Shown here in pieces: positions 1 to 7,898 of a DNA stretch of 64,000 nt (the stretch's first letter is position 1; every line of letters begins with the position of its first letter). The stretch is from Spirosoma terrae (GTDB lineage Bacteria; Bacteroidota; Bacteroidia; Cytophagales; Spirosomataceae), in assembly GCF_010435915.1 (NCBI RefSeq), contig NZ_JAAFZH010000001.1, positions 124,001-188,000 of the forward strand, in the 5' to 3' direction. The position numbers and the translations under genes are program-made. The notes beneath the pieces are model-generated. The model saw only the letters and a list, made by a program, of their open reading frames with translations. It had not been told where the DNA came from and searched no databases.

Positions 1-1
1 T

Positions 2-412
2 TCAACGCCTGTGCAAACGGCGGGCCAGATTTTAACGCTGGCCGGTAATTGTGATGTGGTAGGAATTGATGAGGCTCAGTTTTTTGACGAAGAGATTGTA
101 GAGGTTTGTCGTAAACTGGCCGATCAGGGTCAGCGAGTCGTAGTAGCCGGGCTGGATATGGACTTTTCGGGGAAACCGTTTGGCTGTATGCCGCAGTTGC
201 TGGCAACGGCCGAATACGTCACCAAAGTGCATGCCATTTGTGTGGTTTGTGGCGATATTGCGCAGTACTCGTATCGACTCGTTGCCTCAAAAGAACGGGT
301 TTTATTAGGAGAGACGGATAGTTATGAAGCACGCTGTCGGCGGTGTTTCAATCTGGGAGCTGAAGCCGTTCCTAAGGAATGGGCTTACGAAGATGCACAC
401 AAAGAGGATTAG
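2..412 (+). CDS. tdk: Thymidine kinase, C-terminal part (5' end outside the window)
   Basis: Phosphorylates thymidine to dTMP in the pyrimidine salvage pathway (cytoplasm). About 136 residues are visible and the reading frame is open to the left edge, so the N-terminal P-loop is missing from view. The visible part carries the type II (TK1-like) hallmarks: the DEAQFF Walker-B/catalytic segment, the lasso-type GLDMDFSGKPFG segment, and two Cys pairs (CVVC and CRRC) that bind structural zinc in this family. The internal GTG at 11 is not a credible start because family motifs lie upstream of it. It ends 7 bases before the next gene, so the two may be co-transcribed. Confidence 0.93.
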   Translation, partial: STPVQTAGQILTLAGNCDVVGIDEAQFFDEEIVEVCRKLADQGQRVVVAGLDMDFSGKPFGCMPQLLATAEYVTKVHAICVVCGDIAQYSYRLVASKERVLLGETDSYEARCRRCFNLGAEAVPKEWAYEDAHKED

Positions 413-419
413 CTGACGA

Positions 420-2681
420 ATGGATGATAAATGCAATGTCTATCTACGACAACGTAGCTGGTTCTGGCTCCTACTCCTAAGTTTATCATTCATCCATTGC
501 GATTTGTTGTTAGCGCAGATCGGCAACTGGCAAACCCATGTCAGTTATCGATCTGGTCAGTCGGTTGTAGTAGGGGCTGGCAAAGTATACGCGGCCAGCC
601 AGAATGGCCTATTTTATTACGATAAAACAACGAACGAGACCGTAACCCTGTCAAAAAAAGACGGCCTGAGTGATGTTGGAATCAGTCACCTTCTTTACCT
701 GTCCGATCAAAAACGTTTATTGATTGCTTACAGGAGTGGTAATCTGGATTTTCTTTCATTGGACGAATCGGGTGAGCCTGGCGCCGTTCTGAATCTGAAT
801 ACAATTGTTACCGCTTCCAATCTTCCCCCTTCCCGAACGATCAATCATATTAATCGAGTCGGAAATACTGTTTATCTGAGCACTGATTTTGGACTGGTTG
901 TTCTCGACCTAGTACGGAACGAAATTCGGGACACGTATTTCAGCCAGCGTCCAGATGGCGTAGCGTTGCCTATTTATCAGACAACGGCAACGGCCGATAG
1001 CCTTTATGCGCTGACAGGCTCATTGGCAACTGATGGAGTAGGGCGACGTTTACAGGCAATTCGTTTTTCTGCTACTGTAAACATTGCTGATCCGGCTAAC
1101 TGGCGGGCGGTTCCTGAACCGGGCTCGCAACTGGAGTCTATCGTAACTGCTCAGGATCGATTGGTCGTTACGGTAAATGGGCAGGGGATCTATCAACGTC
1201 AAACCGGACGGTGGGTGCTAGTTCAAACACTTGCGAATCCGATAATCCGGCAGTTTACGTCATCGACCGCCGTGATTGTAGCAACCAATTCGACCATTAC
1301 GATTCCTAACTCAGCTACATTCACCGGAATGCTGTTAACCAATCCTAAAGAGGTCATGGCAGATGGGAATCAGGTTTGGGTAGCTGATGCGCAGAACGGT
1401 CTGCTTTATGGCAATGCTGGTACTTTTCAGCAAATTGCTCCGGAAGGTCCAACCCGTGATTTGTTTTCGGGTTTGTATGCCTACTCGAATACGTTGGTTG
1501 CCTTACCTAACGCCCCTCAAAGTGCTACGTTGTCTGATAGTGGCCAACCGCCCGTTGAGGTTTTTTCGGTGCCTGATCGTCGATGGCGTAGCGAGACCGG
1601 CCTGGGAAGAATTATAGGATTCAATTCCGCTGCTTATTTGCCAAATGAGCAAACCCTATACTTCGGTAGCTATGGCGGTGGTTTGCGAAGCCAGGCAAAC
1701 GGCCAACCAATAACAACTGTTACGTTGCCAGCCACGATTGGGCCTTATATCAGTTGTATGGCCTCTGATCGGGACGGAAATTTATGGATAGCTACCGCAG
1801 GACCGAACGCCCGGCAAGCCACCTTGCATGTTCGGCGGCCCGACGGCCAATTCCAGTCTTTTTCGACCGTTACCATAACAACGATTAACCAGCTAGTACC
1901 CGATGATTTTGGCTTTATATGGCTTCGGTTGAGTTCGGGCGGTATTTTGGTATTTGATCCTCAAAACAACCGGAGCCGTTTCCTGACATCTGAAGCAGGG
2001 CAGGGCGGTTTGCTGACCAATGCAGTCAGAACATTGGCAAAAGATAGAAACGGAGCAATCTGGGTAGGTACGGACTTGGGGCCGACCGTTTTCGATGATC
2101 CAGCAGGGGCATTCGATTTAACCATCGATGCTCAACCTCCTTTATTAAATAGGCGCCGGTTGCTGGCCAATGAACCTGTCTATGCCATTGCGGTTGATGG
2201 GGGGAATCGAAAATGGCTGGGTACCCGCTCGGGTCTATACTACGTTGCGCCAGATGGCTCACAATTGCTCGAAACGTTCACGGCAGACAATAGCCCTTTG
2301 CCTGCTAACGGTATCCAGACGCTGGCTATTGAGCCAATTAGTGGAAAGGTTTTTATCGAAACCGCTACTGGTTTAATCTCTTACCAGGGCCCAGCCTCAG
2401 AGCCTGCTGAAACATTACGTACTATCAATATCTTTCCCAATCCAGTACGTCCTGATTATACGGGAACTGTTGGAATCAATGGATTGACCGAAAATGCTAC
2501 AGTAAAGATTCTTGATGCGGGAGGGCAACTGGTTTATGAAACCCGTTCACAGGGAGGGACTGCCACCTGGAGCTTACGCGATTATCGGGGGCGTTTGGCG
2601 CAGACAGGCATTTATCTGGTTGTTGTTGTGACGTCCGATGGACTGGAAGGCTTAGCTGGCAAGCTTGCTGTTGTTCGGTAA
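420..2681 (+). CDS. porZ: Type IX secretion system protein PorZ-like, beta-propeller with sorting domain
   Basis: PorZ is a surface component of the T9SS attachment complex, working with PorU and PorV, and is implicated in delivering the lipopolysaccharide anchor for secreted cargo. The 753-residue protein starts with a signal peptide (hydrophobic core about residues 14-32). Many two-component-regulator propeller repeats follow (for example NLWIATAGP, AIWVGTDLGP and RKWLGTRSGLYYV). It ends with a T9SS C-terminal domain of about 80 residues beginning IFPNPVRP. The N-terminal mature segment (NWQTHVSYRSGQ, then LSKKDGLSDVGIS) is typical of PorZ rather than a generic propeller sensor. PorU and PorV lie about 42 kb away in this window, so the T9SS genes are dispersed. 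Confidence 0.82.
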   Translation: MDDKCNVYLRQRSWFWLLLLSLSFIHCDLLLAQIGNWQTHVSYRSGQSVVVGAGKVYAASQNGLFYYDKTTNETVTLSKKDGLSDVGISHLLYLSDQKRLLIAYRSGNLDFLSLDESGEPGAVLNLNTIVTASNLPPSRTINHINRVGNTVYLSTDFGLVVLDLVRNEIRDTYFSQRPDGVALPIYQTTATADSLYALTGSLATDGVGRRLQAIRFSATVNIADPANWRAVPEPGSQLESIVTAQDRLVVTVNGQGIYQRQTGRWVLVQTLANPIIRQFTSSTAVIVATNSTITIPNSATFTGMLLTNPKEVMADGNQVWVADAQNGLLYGNAGTFQQIAPEGPTRDLFSGLYAYSNTLVALPNAPQSATLSDSGQPPVEVFSVPDRRWRSETGLGRIIGFNSAAYLPNEQTLYFGSYGGGLRSQANGQPITTVTLPATIGPYISCMASDRDGNLWIATAGPNARQATLHVRRPDGQFQSFSTVTITTINQLVPDDFGFIWLRLSSGGILVFDPQNNRSRFLTSEAGQGGLLTNAVRTLAKDRNGAIWVGTDLGPTVFDDPAGAFDLTIDAQPPLLNRRRLLANEPVYAIAVDGGNRKWLGTRSGLYYVAPDGSQLLETFTADNSPLPANGIQTLAIEPISGKVFIETATGLISYQGPASEPAETLRTINIFPNPVRPDYTGTVGINGLTENATVKILDAGGQLVYETRSQGGTATWSLRDYRGRLAQTGIYLVVVVTSDGLEGLAGKLAVVR

Positions 2682-2753
2682 ACGAACAGTTTGGTGTACT
2701 GTTGGTTGTCAATCTGTTTGATAAGGATACCATTCATATAATCACACTGGGCT

Positions 2754-3767
2754 ATGCTGCACCTCGACATTGAGCGGATCAATATTTTGCAGGATTATCT
2801 ACGTCGGCGTGGCTGGCTCGATACCGAAGAGGTAATCTCAAGCGTAGAAGAGCCAGGTGAAGGAAAAATGAACGTTACGCTACGTGTGACAACGCCTAAT
2901 CGTACACTTATTGTGAAGCAATCGAGGGAGTACGTGGAGAAATTTTCGGCTATTCCGGCTCCCGGCAATCGAATTAGTAATGAAGGCCGGTTCTACCAGC
3001 TCATACAGCCAGTAGCGATGCTAGCTAGTTATATGCCAGAATTTCTGGGTATCGATGATGAAAACAATATTCTTGTTCTCCGCGATTTAGGAAGCAATCG
3101 TCCCTATACATTTCTATACGAATCTGGGCAGACGTTAAATGAGACCGAAGTTGCTGAACTAACCAATTATCTGTCTGAATTGCACCTGCATTTCCTGACA
3201 GATCACCCAAATCCCGCGCTTGCCAATCGGGACATGAGGATACTCACTTACGATCACATCTTTAACTCGCCTTTTCTTGACGAGAATGGGTTTGATCTGG
3301 ACACTGTGCAACCGGGCTTACAGCAGTTGGCTATGGTCTATAAGCAGGATACCAAGCTGAAGAAAGTAATTCAGGAAGTAGGCAGTCTCTATCTGGCCGA
3401 TTATCAGGCTGGTGACCTGACAACCTTATTACATGGTGACTATTGTCCAAAAAATTGGCTGAAAGCTACTGCTGGCCAATTTTCGGGTATCCGTGTTATT
3501 GACCCGGAACGTTGCTTTTATGGACCACCCGAATTTGATGTAGGGGTTATGATGGCACATCTTATGTTGGCTCAGCAGCCTGGGGCGGCTCTGGAAACCG
3601 TCTTATCGATTTATGAAAAGCCCGCTGGTTTTAATGACATATTACGACAGCGGTTTACGGGCGTCGAGTTGATGCGTCGTCTGATCGGAATAAGACAGTT
3701 GCCCCTGGGTTTGTCTATAGACCAAAAACAGGTATTGCTTGAGGAGGCACATCGTATGCTTCAATAA
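2754..3767 (+). CDS. APH-fold small-molecule kinase, substrate unknown
   Basis: 337-residue member of the aminoglycoside/choline kinase-like fold (APH family). The visible kinase landmarks are a lysine in LIVKQ (K55) for ATP, the catalytic loop HGDYCPKNW (residues 227-235, Asp229), and the metal-binding IDPE segment (Asp250) followed by GPPEFDVG. Such proteins phosphorylate small molecules such as methylthioribose, choline or homoserine. A methylthioribose-kinase-like role is possible, but nothing in the sequence or neighbourhood fixes the substrate, and no antibiotic-resistance function should be assumed. The ATG at 2754 has no upstream in-frame competitor of note. Confidence 0.7.
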   Translation: MLHLDIERINILQDYLRRRGWLDTEEVISSVEEPGEGKMNVTLRVTTPNRTLIVKQSREYVEKFSAIPAPGNRISNEGRFYQLIQPVAMLASYMPEFLGIDDENNILVLRDLGSNRPYTFLYESGQTLNETEVAELTNYLSELHLHFLTDHPNPALANRDMRILTYDHIFNSPFLDENGFDLDTVQPGLQQLAMVYKQDTKLKKVIQEVGSLYLADYQAGDLTTLLHGDYCPKNWLKATAGQFSGIRVIDPERCFYGPPEFDVGVMMAHLMLAQQPGAALETVLSIYEKPAGFNDILRQRFTGVELMRRLIGIRQLPLGLSIDQKQVLLEEAHRMLQ

Positions 3768-3902
3768 GTTATAGGCTCCATACTCCCTAACAACTTATCA
3801 TATCGCCCGTTGTATTGATACGTTCGTTATGAGTTCAATACAGGGAAAAGAAGCGGTTATCATACTTCCTGATAGATATTGTAAGCAGCAATAAACGATG
3901 AT

Positions 3903-3933
3903 TTGACGAATCAGGTCATTTTGCCTAATTTTG
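3903..3933 (+). promoter_or_regulatory. Bacteroidota-type promoter of the pyruvate dehydrogenase beta gene
   Basis: TTG at 3903-3905, a 20-nt spacer, then TAATTTTG at 3926-3933. This matches the Bacteroidota primary-sigma consensus (TTG, 19-21 nt, TAnnTTTG). Transcription would begin near 3940, giving a leader of about 70 nt before the ATG at 4012. Confidence 0.75.
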
Positions 3934-4011
3934 ACCAGTTTTTAGCCAATGCCATTCGTAAGAACCACTACGTTGTTAGGAATGGCATAAAACGAAATCA
4001 ACCGATTCAGG

Positions 4012-4992
4012 ATGAGAGAAATACAGTTCCGTGAAGCCCTGCGGGAGGCCATGTCGGAAGAAATGCGCCGAGACCCTAAAGTTTATCTGATGGGTGAAGA
4101 AGTCGCCGAATACAACGGTGCCTACAAAGTCAGTCAGGGAATGCTGGATGAATTTGGGCCAGAACGGGTAATTGATACGCCTATCGCCGAGTTAGGTTTT
4201 GCCGGTATTGGCGTTGGTTCTGCCATAAACGGTCTTCGGCCGATCATTGAATTTATGACCTTTAACTTCTCGCTGGTAGCGATTGATCAGGTCATTAACT
4301 CAGCAGCTAAAATTATGTCAATGTCGGGTGGGCAATATTCCTGCCCGATTGTGTTTAGAGGGCCTACGGGTAACGCCGGTATGCTGTCGAGCCAGCACTC
4401 CCAGAACTTTGAGAACTGGTTTGCCAATACGTCAGGGTTAAAAGTGGTTGTTCCGTCTAATCCTTACGACGCCAAAGGACTGCTTAAATCATGTATCCGT
4501 GACAATGACCCCGTCATTTTCATGGAGTCAGAGCTGATGTACGGCGACAAAGGCCAGGTGCCGGAAGAAGAATATCTGATTCCTATTGGTCAGGCTAATA
4601 TTGTTCGCGAAGGTAACGACGTAACGATTGTGTCGTTTGGTAAAATTATGAAGGTAGCTCTGGCTGCGGCTGAAGAATTGGCCAAAAATGGCATTTCGGC
4701 TGAAGTTATCGATTTACGTTCAGTACGTCCGATCGATTATGCAACCATCATCAATTCTGTTAAGAAAACCAATCGTTGTGTAATTGTCGAAGAAGCCTGG
4801 CCATTAGCAGCTATTTCTTCTGAACTGACGTACAATATTCAACGTAATGCTTTTGACTATCTGGATGCGCCTGTTGTTCGGGTAAATAGTATGGACTTAC
4901 CATTGCCATACGCGCCTACGTTAATAGAAGCCATTTTGCCAAACGTTAAACGTACATTGCAGGCTGTTGATACCGTGATGTATAAGAAATAA
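4012..4992 (+). CDS. pdhB: Pyruvate dehydrogenase E1 component, beta subunit
   Basis: Beta chain of the thiamine-diphosphate-dependent E1 of the pyruvate (2-oxo acid) dehydrogenase complex, which decarboxylates pyruvate and passes the acetyl group to E2 lipoate. At 326 residues it has the normal length of free-standing beta subunits. Visible hallmarks are the GEEVAEYNGAYKV segment, the IDTPIAELGFAGIGVG segment with the cofactor-activating Glu60, the FRGPTGNAG loop, and a C-terminal transketolase domain (about 200-320). No alpha-subunit or E2 gene is next to it, so the complex is encoded at several loci. It has its own promoter (3903-3933) and terminator (5016-5046), so it is probably monocistronic. 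Confidence 0.93.
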   Translation: MREIQFREALREAMSEEMRRDPKVYLMGEEVAEYNGAYKVSQGMLDEFGPERVIDTPIAELGFAGIGVGSAINGLRPIIEFMTFNFSLVAIDQVINSAAKIMSMSGGQYSCPIVFRGPTGNAGMLSSQHSQNFENWFANTSGLKVVVPSNPYDAKGLLKSCIRDNDPVIFMESELMYGDKGQVPEEEYLIPIGQANIVREGNDVTIVSFGKIMKVALAAAEELAKNGISAEVIDLRSVRPIDYATIINSVKKTNRCVIVEEAWPLAAISSELTYNIQRNAFDYLDAPVVRVNSMDLPLPYAPTLIEAILPNVKRTLQAVDTVMYKK

Positions 4993-5015
4993 GGTAAGAG
5001 ATACCTTACAAAAAA

Positions 5016-5046
5016 AGCGCTGAGTGTAGACTCAGCGCTTTTTTTT
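5016..5046 (+). terminator. Intrinsic terminator after pdhB
   Basis: Perfect 10-bp inverted repeat AGCGCTGAGT / ACTCAGCGCT (5016-5025 and 5030-5039) with a GTAG loop, followed by a run of T residues. Confidence 0.92.
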
Positions 5047-5178
5047 GGCCATAAAAAAAGCCCGTCTGATTAGAGCGAGCATCTGTTTTGTGGCGTAGTT
5101 GATAGTAAAACGATCTGGGCTAGTATTTAGTTTACGACTTGAAAAATTGTTCAATTATTTTTCATATTATTGTTGATA

Positions 5179-5541
5179 ATGAACATAGCTCCAGAAAAAC
5201 CGCAAAAACAACCTCGAATTCGGCCAACGGGCCGAATTATATACGAAGTGACAGTTAGTCATGTGGGAACGTTAAATTCAATTCGTCAGCGAGAATCAGC
5301 CGTAATTTACTTTTCAAATCTTCGGAAAGCTGTTGATGCCATTACCGCTGAACTTGCCCTCACGAATTGGCCGCCCAAGGTTAACTATACCGCCGTTTAT
5401 AGAGGTATCAAGCAACGGGATTTTTATAGTTGTGATTTTGACGTAGCAGGGACGCGGGTTTTCCGTATTAAAATTATTGCCCGAGTGCTTAATCCCGCGT
5501 TGCCACGACTAGGCATTGATGATAACCCCGCTGCTACATAA
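5179..5541 (+). CDS. Hypothetical protein, about 120 residues
   Basis: I do not recognise this protein. The ATG at 5179 is preferred over an upstream TTG at 5170. It has no signal peptide or membrane segment, a basic proline-rich start (KPQKQPRIRPTGR) and then an alternating hydrophobic pattern (IIYEVTVSHVG, NYTAVYRGI, VFRIKIIARV) suggesting a small beta-rich soluble domain. Codon use resembles the neighbours. It lies alone between the pdhB terminator and a convergent gene that ends 7 bases after its stop. Coding is likely but the function is unknown. Confidence 0.6.
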   Translation: MNIAPEKPQKQPRIRPTGRIIYEVTVSHVGTLNSIRQRESAVIYFSNLRKAVDAITAELALTNWPPKVNYTAVYRGIKQRDFYSCDFDVAGTRVFRIKIIARVLNPALPRLGIDDNPAAT

Positions 5542-5548
5542 TGAGGTA

Positions 5549-6952
5549 TTATTCGGCAGCCGCTATTTCACCAATAATCGGAACCACCGTTTTTTTGATG
5601 GCACCCATACCGCCTTCAACATTTACTACGTTAGCGAACCCCCGGGCTTTTAGAATAGAGTTCGCTATCATTGACCGGTAGCCGCCAGCGCAATGGACGT
5701 AAATAGAGCCATCGTGACTGATTTCGGCCATATGGTCATTGAGGTTATCCAGCGGTAAATTTCGGGCACCAGATATGTGCTCTACATCGAACTCGGTTGG
5801 CTTGCGTACATCAACTACTTCCTGAACAATGCCTGTTTGCCATCTATCCGCAAATTCTTCAGCCGAAATTGACTCAATCGTATCGGTTTCTTTACCGGAC
5901 TGTTGCCAGGATGTGAAGCCTCCTGCCAGGTAGCCAATGCAGTTATCGTACCCAACGCGTGCCAGACGAACAATTGTTTCCTGTTCCAGTCCGGCAGGAG
6001 TTACTAAAGCAATTGGCTGGTTCAGGTCTGGAATTAGGGCGCCAACCCAGGGGGCAAATTGGCCATTCAGGCCAATATTGATTGAATTTGGAATAAAGCC
6101 TTGTGCGAAATCAACTGCGTTCCTAACATCCAGGACTAAGGCGTTATAATCATTCACAGTTGCTTCAAAAGCGTCGGGAGTTAGTGCCTGGTCACTACGT
6201 TGAAGTACTCGGTCTAGGCTTTCGTAGCCGTCTTTATTTAAGCGGGCGTTTTCGGCGAAATAAGCCGGGGCAGCAGTGAGCCCATCCAATACCTGTTTTG
6301 TGAATTCGTCTTTCGATTTTGCCCTTAACGCGTAATTGAAGCGTTTCTGGTTGCCGAGCGTATCAGTAGTTTCTTTACTCATGTTTTTACCACAAGCCGA
6401 ACCTGCACCATGAGCTGGATAGACAATCACATGATCTGGCAAGGGCATGAGTTTGGCATTCAGACTATCGTAGAGCATCCCTGCCAGATCCTGTTCGGTC
6501 AGATCACCCTTGATTGCCAGATCCGGCCGACCAACATCGCCAATGAACAACGTATCGCCTGTGAAAATAGCATGCTCTTTTCCATGTTCGTCCAGTAGCA
6601 AATAGGTAGTTGACTCAAGGGTGTGCCCAGGTGTATGAAGTACTTTAATCGTTACGTTCCCTAATGGAAACAGTTCACCATCGTAGGCATGATGAGCCTC
6701 GTAGTTTGTAGTTGCCTTTGGGCCGTATACAATGGTTGCGCCTGTTTTCTTCGCTAAATCGAGATGACCCGACACAAAATCGGCATGAAAGTGAGTCTCA
6801 AAAACATACTTGATCGTTGCCCCTGCCTTTTCTGCTTTCCGGATGTAAGGCGACGTTTCGCGAAGCGGGTCAATGATAGCCGCTTCACCATTGCTTTCAA
6901 TGTAATACGCTCCCTGAGCGAGGCAACCTGTATATAATTGTTCGATAATCAT
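5549..6952 (-). CDS. Persulfide dioxygenase with two rhodanese domains (CstB-like)
   Basis: 467-residue fusion. Residues 1-240 are a metallo-beta-lactamase-fold domain with HFHADFVSGH (His54, His56, Asp58, His63), His110 and Asp133, the set used by glutathione/CoA persulfide dioxygenases (ETHE1 type) to bind mononuclear iron and oxidise persulfides to sulfite. Residues about 260-355 form a rhodanese-like domain whose catalytic-loop position reads LVTPAGLEQ with no cysteine, so it is presumably inactive. Residues about 362-460 form a second rhodanese with an intact CAGGYR loop (Cys421). This architecture matches CstB-type enzymes. It starts 21 bases after the TauE/SafE gene, forming a two-gene sulfide-detoxification operon: the enzyme makes sulfite or thiosulfate and the partner exports it. 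Confidence 0.88.
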   Translation of the reverse strand: MIIEQLYTGCLAQGAYYIESNGEAAIIDPLRETSPYIRKAEKAGATIKYVFETHFHADFVSGHLDLAKKTGATIVYGPKATTNYEAHHAYDGELFPLGNVTIKVLHTPGHTLESTTYLLLDEHGKEHAIFTGDTLFIGDVGRPDLAIKGDLTEQDLAGMLYDSLNAKLMPLPDHVIVYPAHGAGSACGKNMSKETTDTLGNQKRFNYALRAKSKDEFTKQVLDGLTAAPAYFAENARLNKDGYESLDRVLQRSDQALTPDAFEATVNDYNALVLDVRNAVDFAQGFIPNSINIGLNGQFAPWVGALIPDLNQPIALVTPAGLEQETIVRLARVGYDNCIGYLAGGFTSWQQSGKETDTIESISAEEFADRWQTGIVQEVVDVRKPTEFDVEHISGARNLPLDNLNDHMAEISHDGSIYVHCAGGYRSMIANSILKARGFANVVNVEGGMGAIKKTVVPIIGEIAAAE

Positions 6953-6973
6953 AAGTACAATTCTCAGAGCTGG

Positions 6974-7780
6974 CTATCGAATTGATGATAGTTCTTTGGT
7001 AATCATGTAGAAAGCTACTATCAACACGAACCAGCCAAATCCTTTTTTGAGTCGGTCAGGCGCAACGAATCGGCCAAGATAGGTGCCGATAAAAATGCCG
7101 ATGATAGATAAACCCGTAAACGGTAGCAGAAAATTCCATGCTAAGCTGGTATGGTGGATGTCGCCAATAAACCCAACAAAAGAATTGACGGCAATAATAA
7201 GTACAGATGTTGCTACGGCCCGATGAATGGGTAAACCCGCTAACAATACCAACATAGGCACAATTAAAAAACCACCACCTGCTCCAATTGTACCCGTGAG
7301 TAAGCCCACGGCTAATCCGTCAAGAGATAACGTAGTATATCGAGGTCGTCCGTCGGCAGCTTCGCCCTGTTCTGGCCGAGTGCTACGTATCATGGCACGA
7401 GCCGCCAGAATCATTACCGTTGCAAAGAAGTATAAAATTGCGTTGCTTTTGGCTAATACAAACCGGTCGAGCTGGAAAAGCGGATCAGGAATCGCCGGAA
7501 CTAAAAAACGCCGGCTCAGATAAACCGAAACAAACGATGGTAAGGCAAAGGCGGCTGTTACGCGTAGGTCAACCCGTTTGTTGATGATATGATTAATTGA
7601 ACCCACTAACGACGTAGCGCCCACTACAAATAAGGAATACGTAGTGGCTAGAAGGGTGGGTATATGGAAAACATACACAAAAATCGGGACGGTCAGGATC
7701 GATCCTCCTCCGCCCGCCAAACCAATTACTAAGCCCACTATAATAGCAGATGCATAGCCAAGAATTTCCTCTCCGCTCAT
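6974..7780 (-). CDS. TauE/SafE-family sulfite/organosulfur exporter
   Basis: 268-residue inner-membrane protein of the TSUP (TauE/SafE) family, with about eight hydrophobic segments arranged as two repeats. Each repeat starts with a glycine-rich motif (GLAGGGGSILTVPIF near residue 21 and GTIGAGGGFLIVPM near residue 161). Members export sulfite, sulfoacetate or related anions. It is the first gene of an operon with the downstream persulfide dioxygenase, which supports sulfite or thiosulfate efflux as the role here. A -7 type box (minus-strand TAGCTTTG, 7788-7795) lies just upstream of the ATG. Confidence 0.85.
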   Translation of the reverse strand: MSGEEILGYASAIIVGLVIGLAGGGGSILTVPIFVYVFHIPTLLATTYSLFVVGATSLVGSINHIINKRVDLRVTAAFALPSFVSVYLSRRFLVPAIPDPLFQLDRFVLAKSNAILYFFATVMILAARAMIRSTRPEQGEAADGRPRYTTLSLDGLAVGLLTGTIGAGGGFLIVPMLVLLAGLPIHRAVATSVLIIAVNSFVGFIGDIHHTSLAWNFLLPFTGLSIIGIFIGTYLGRFVAPDRLKKGFGWFVLIVAFYMITKELSSIR

Positions 7781-7787
7781 TTGTGAG

Positions 7788-7795
7788 CAAAGCTA
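7788..7795 (-). promoter_or_regulatory. Candidate -7 box for the TauE/persulfide dioxygenase operon
   Basis: The minus strand reads TAGCTTTG, matching TAnnTTTG. The G is 7 nt from the ATG, so the message would be nearly leaderless. No TTG is seen at the expected -33 distance, so support is partial. Confidence 0.4.
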
Positions 7796-7838
7796 GCTAA
7801 TCTACGAATCCATTTTGGACACATCGATAAGTAAATAA

Positions 7839-7874
7839 AACGGCCTGCTCTTCGTCAGATGAGAGCAGGCCGTT
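7839..7874 (-). terminator. Intrinsic terminator of the amino-acid permease gene
   Basis: Perfect 13-bp arms AACGGCCTGCTCT (7839-7851) and AGAGCAGGCCGTT (7862-7874). On the minus strand it is followed by TTTATTTAC. Confidence 0.85.
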
Positions 7875-7898
7875 GCCGTGTTGTAAACGGGAAGGATG

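Noticed and set aside
2754..3767. Aminoglycoside resistance gene
   Set aside because: Only the general APH kinase fold is seen. The specific antibiotic-kinase motifs are not recognised and the context is housekeeping.
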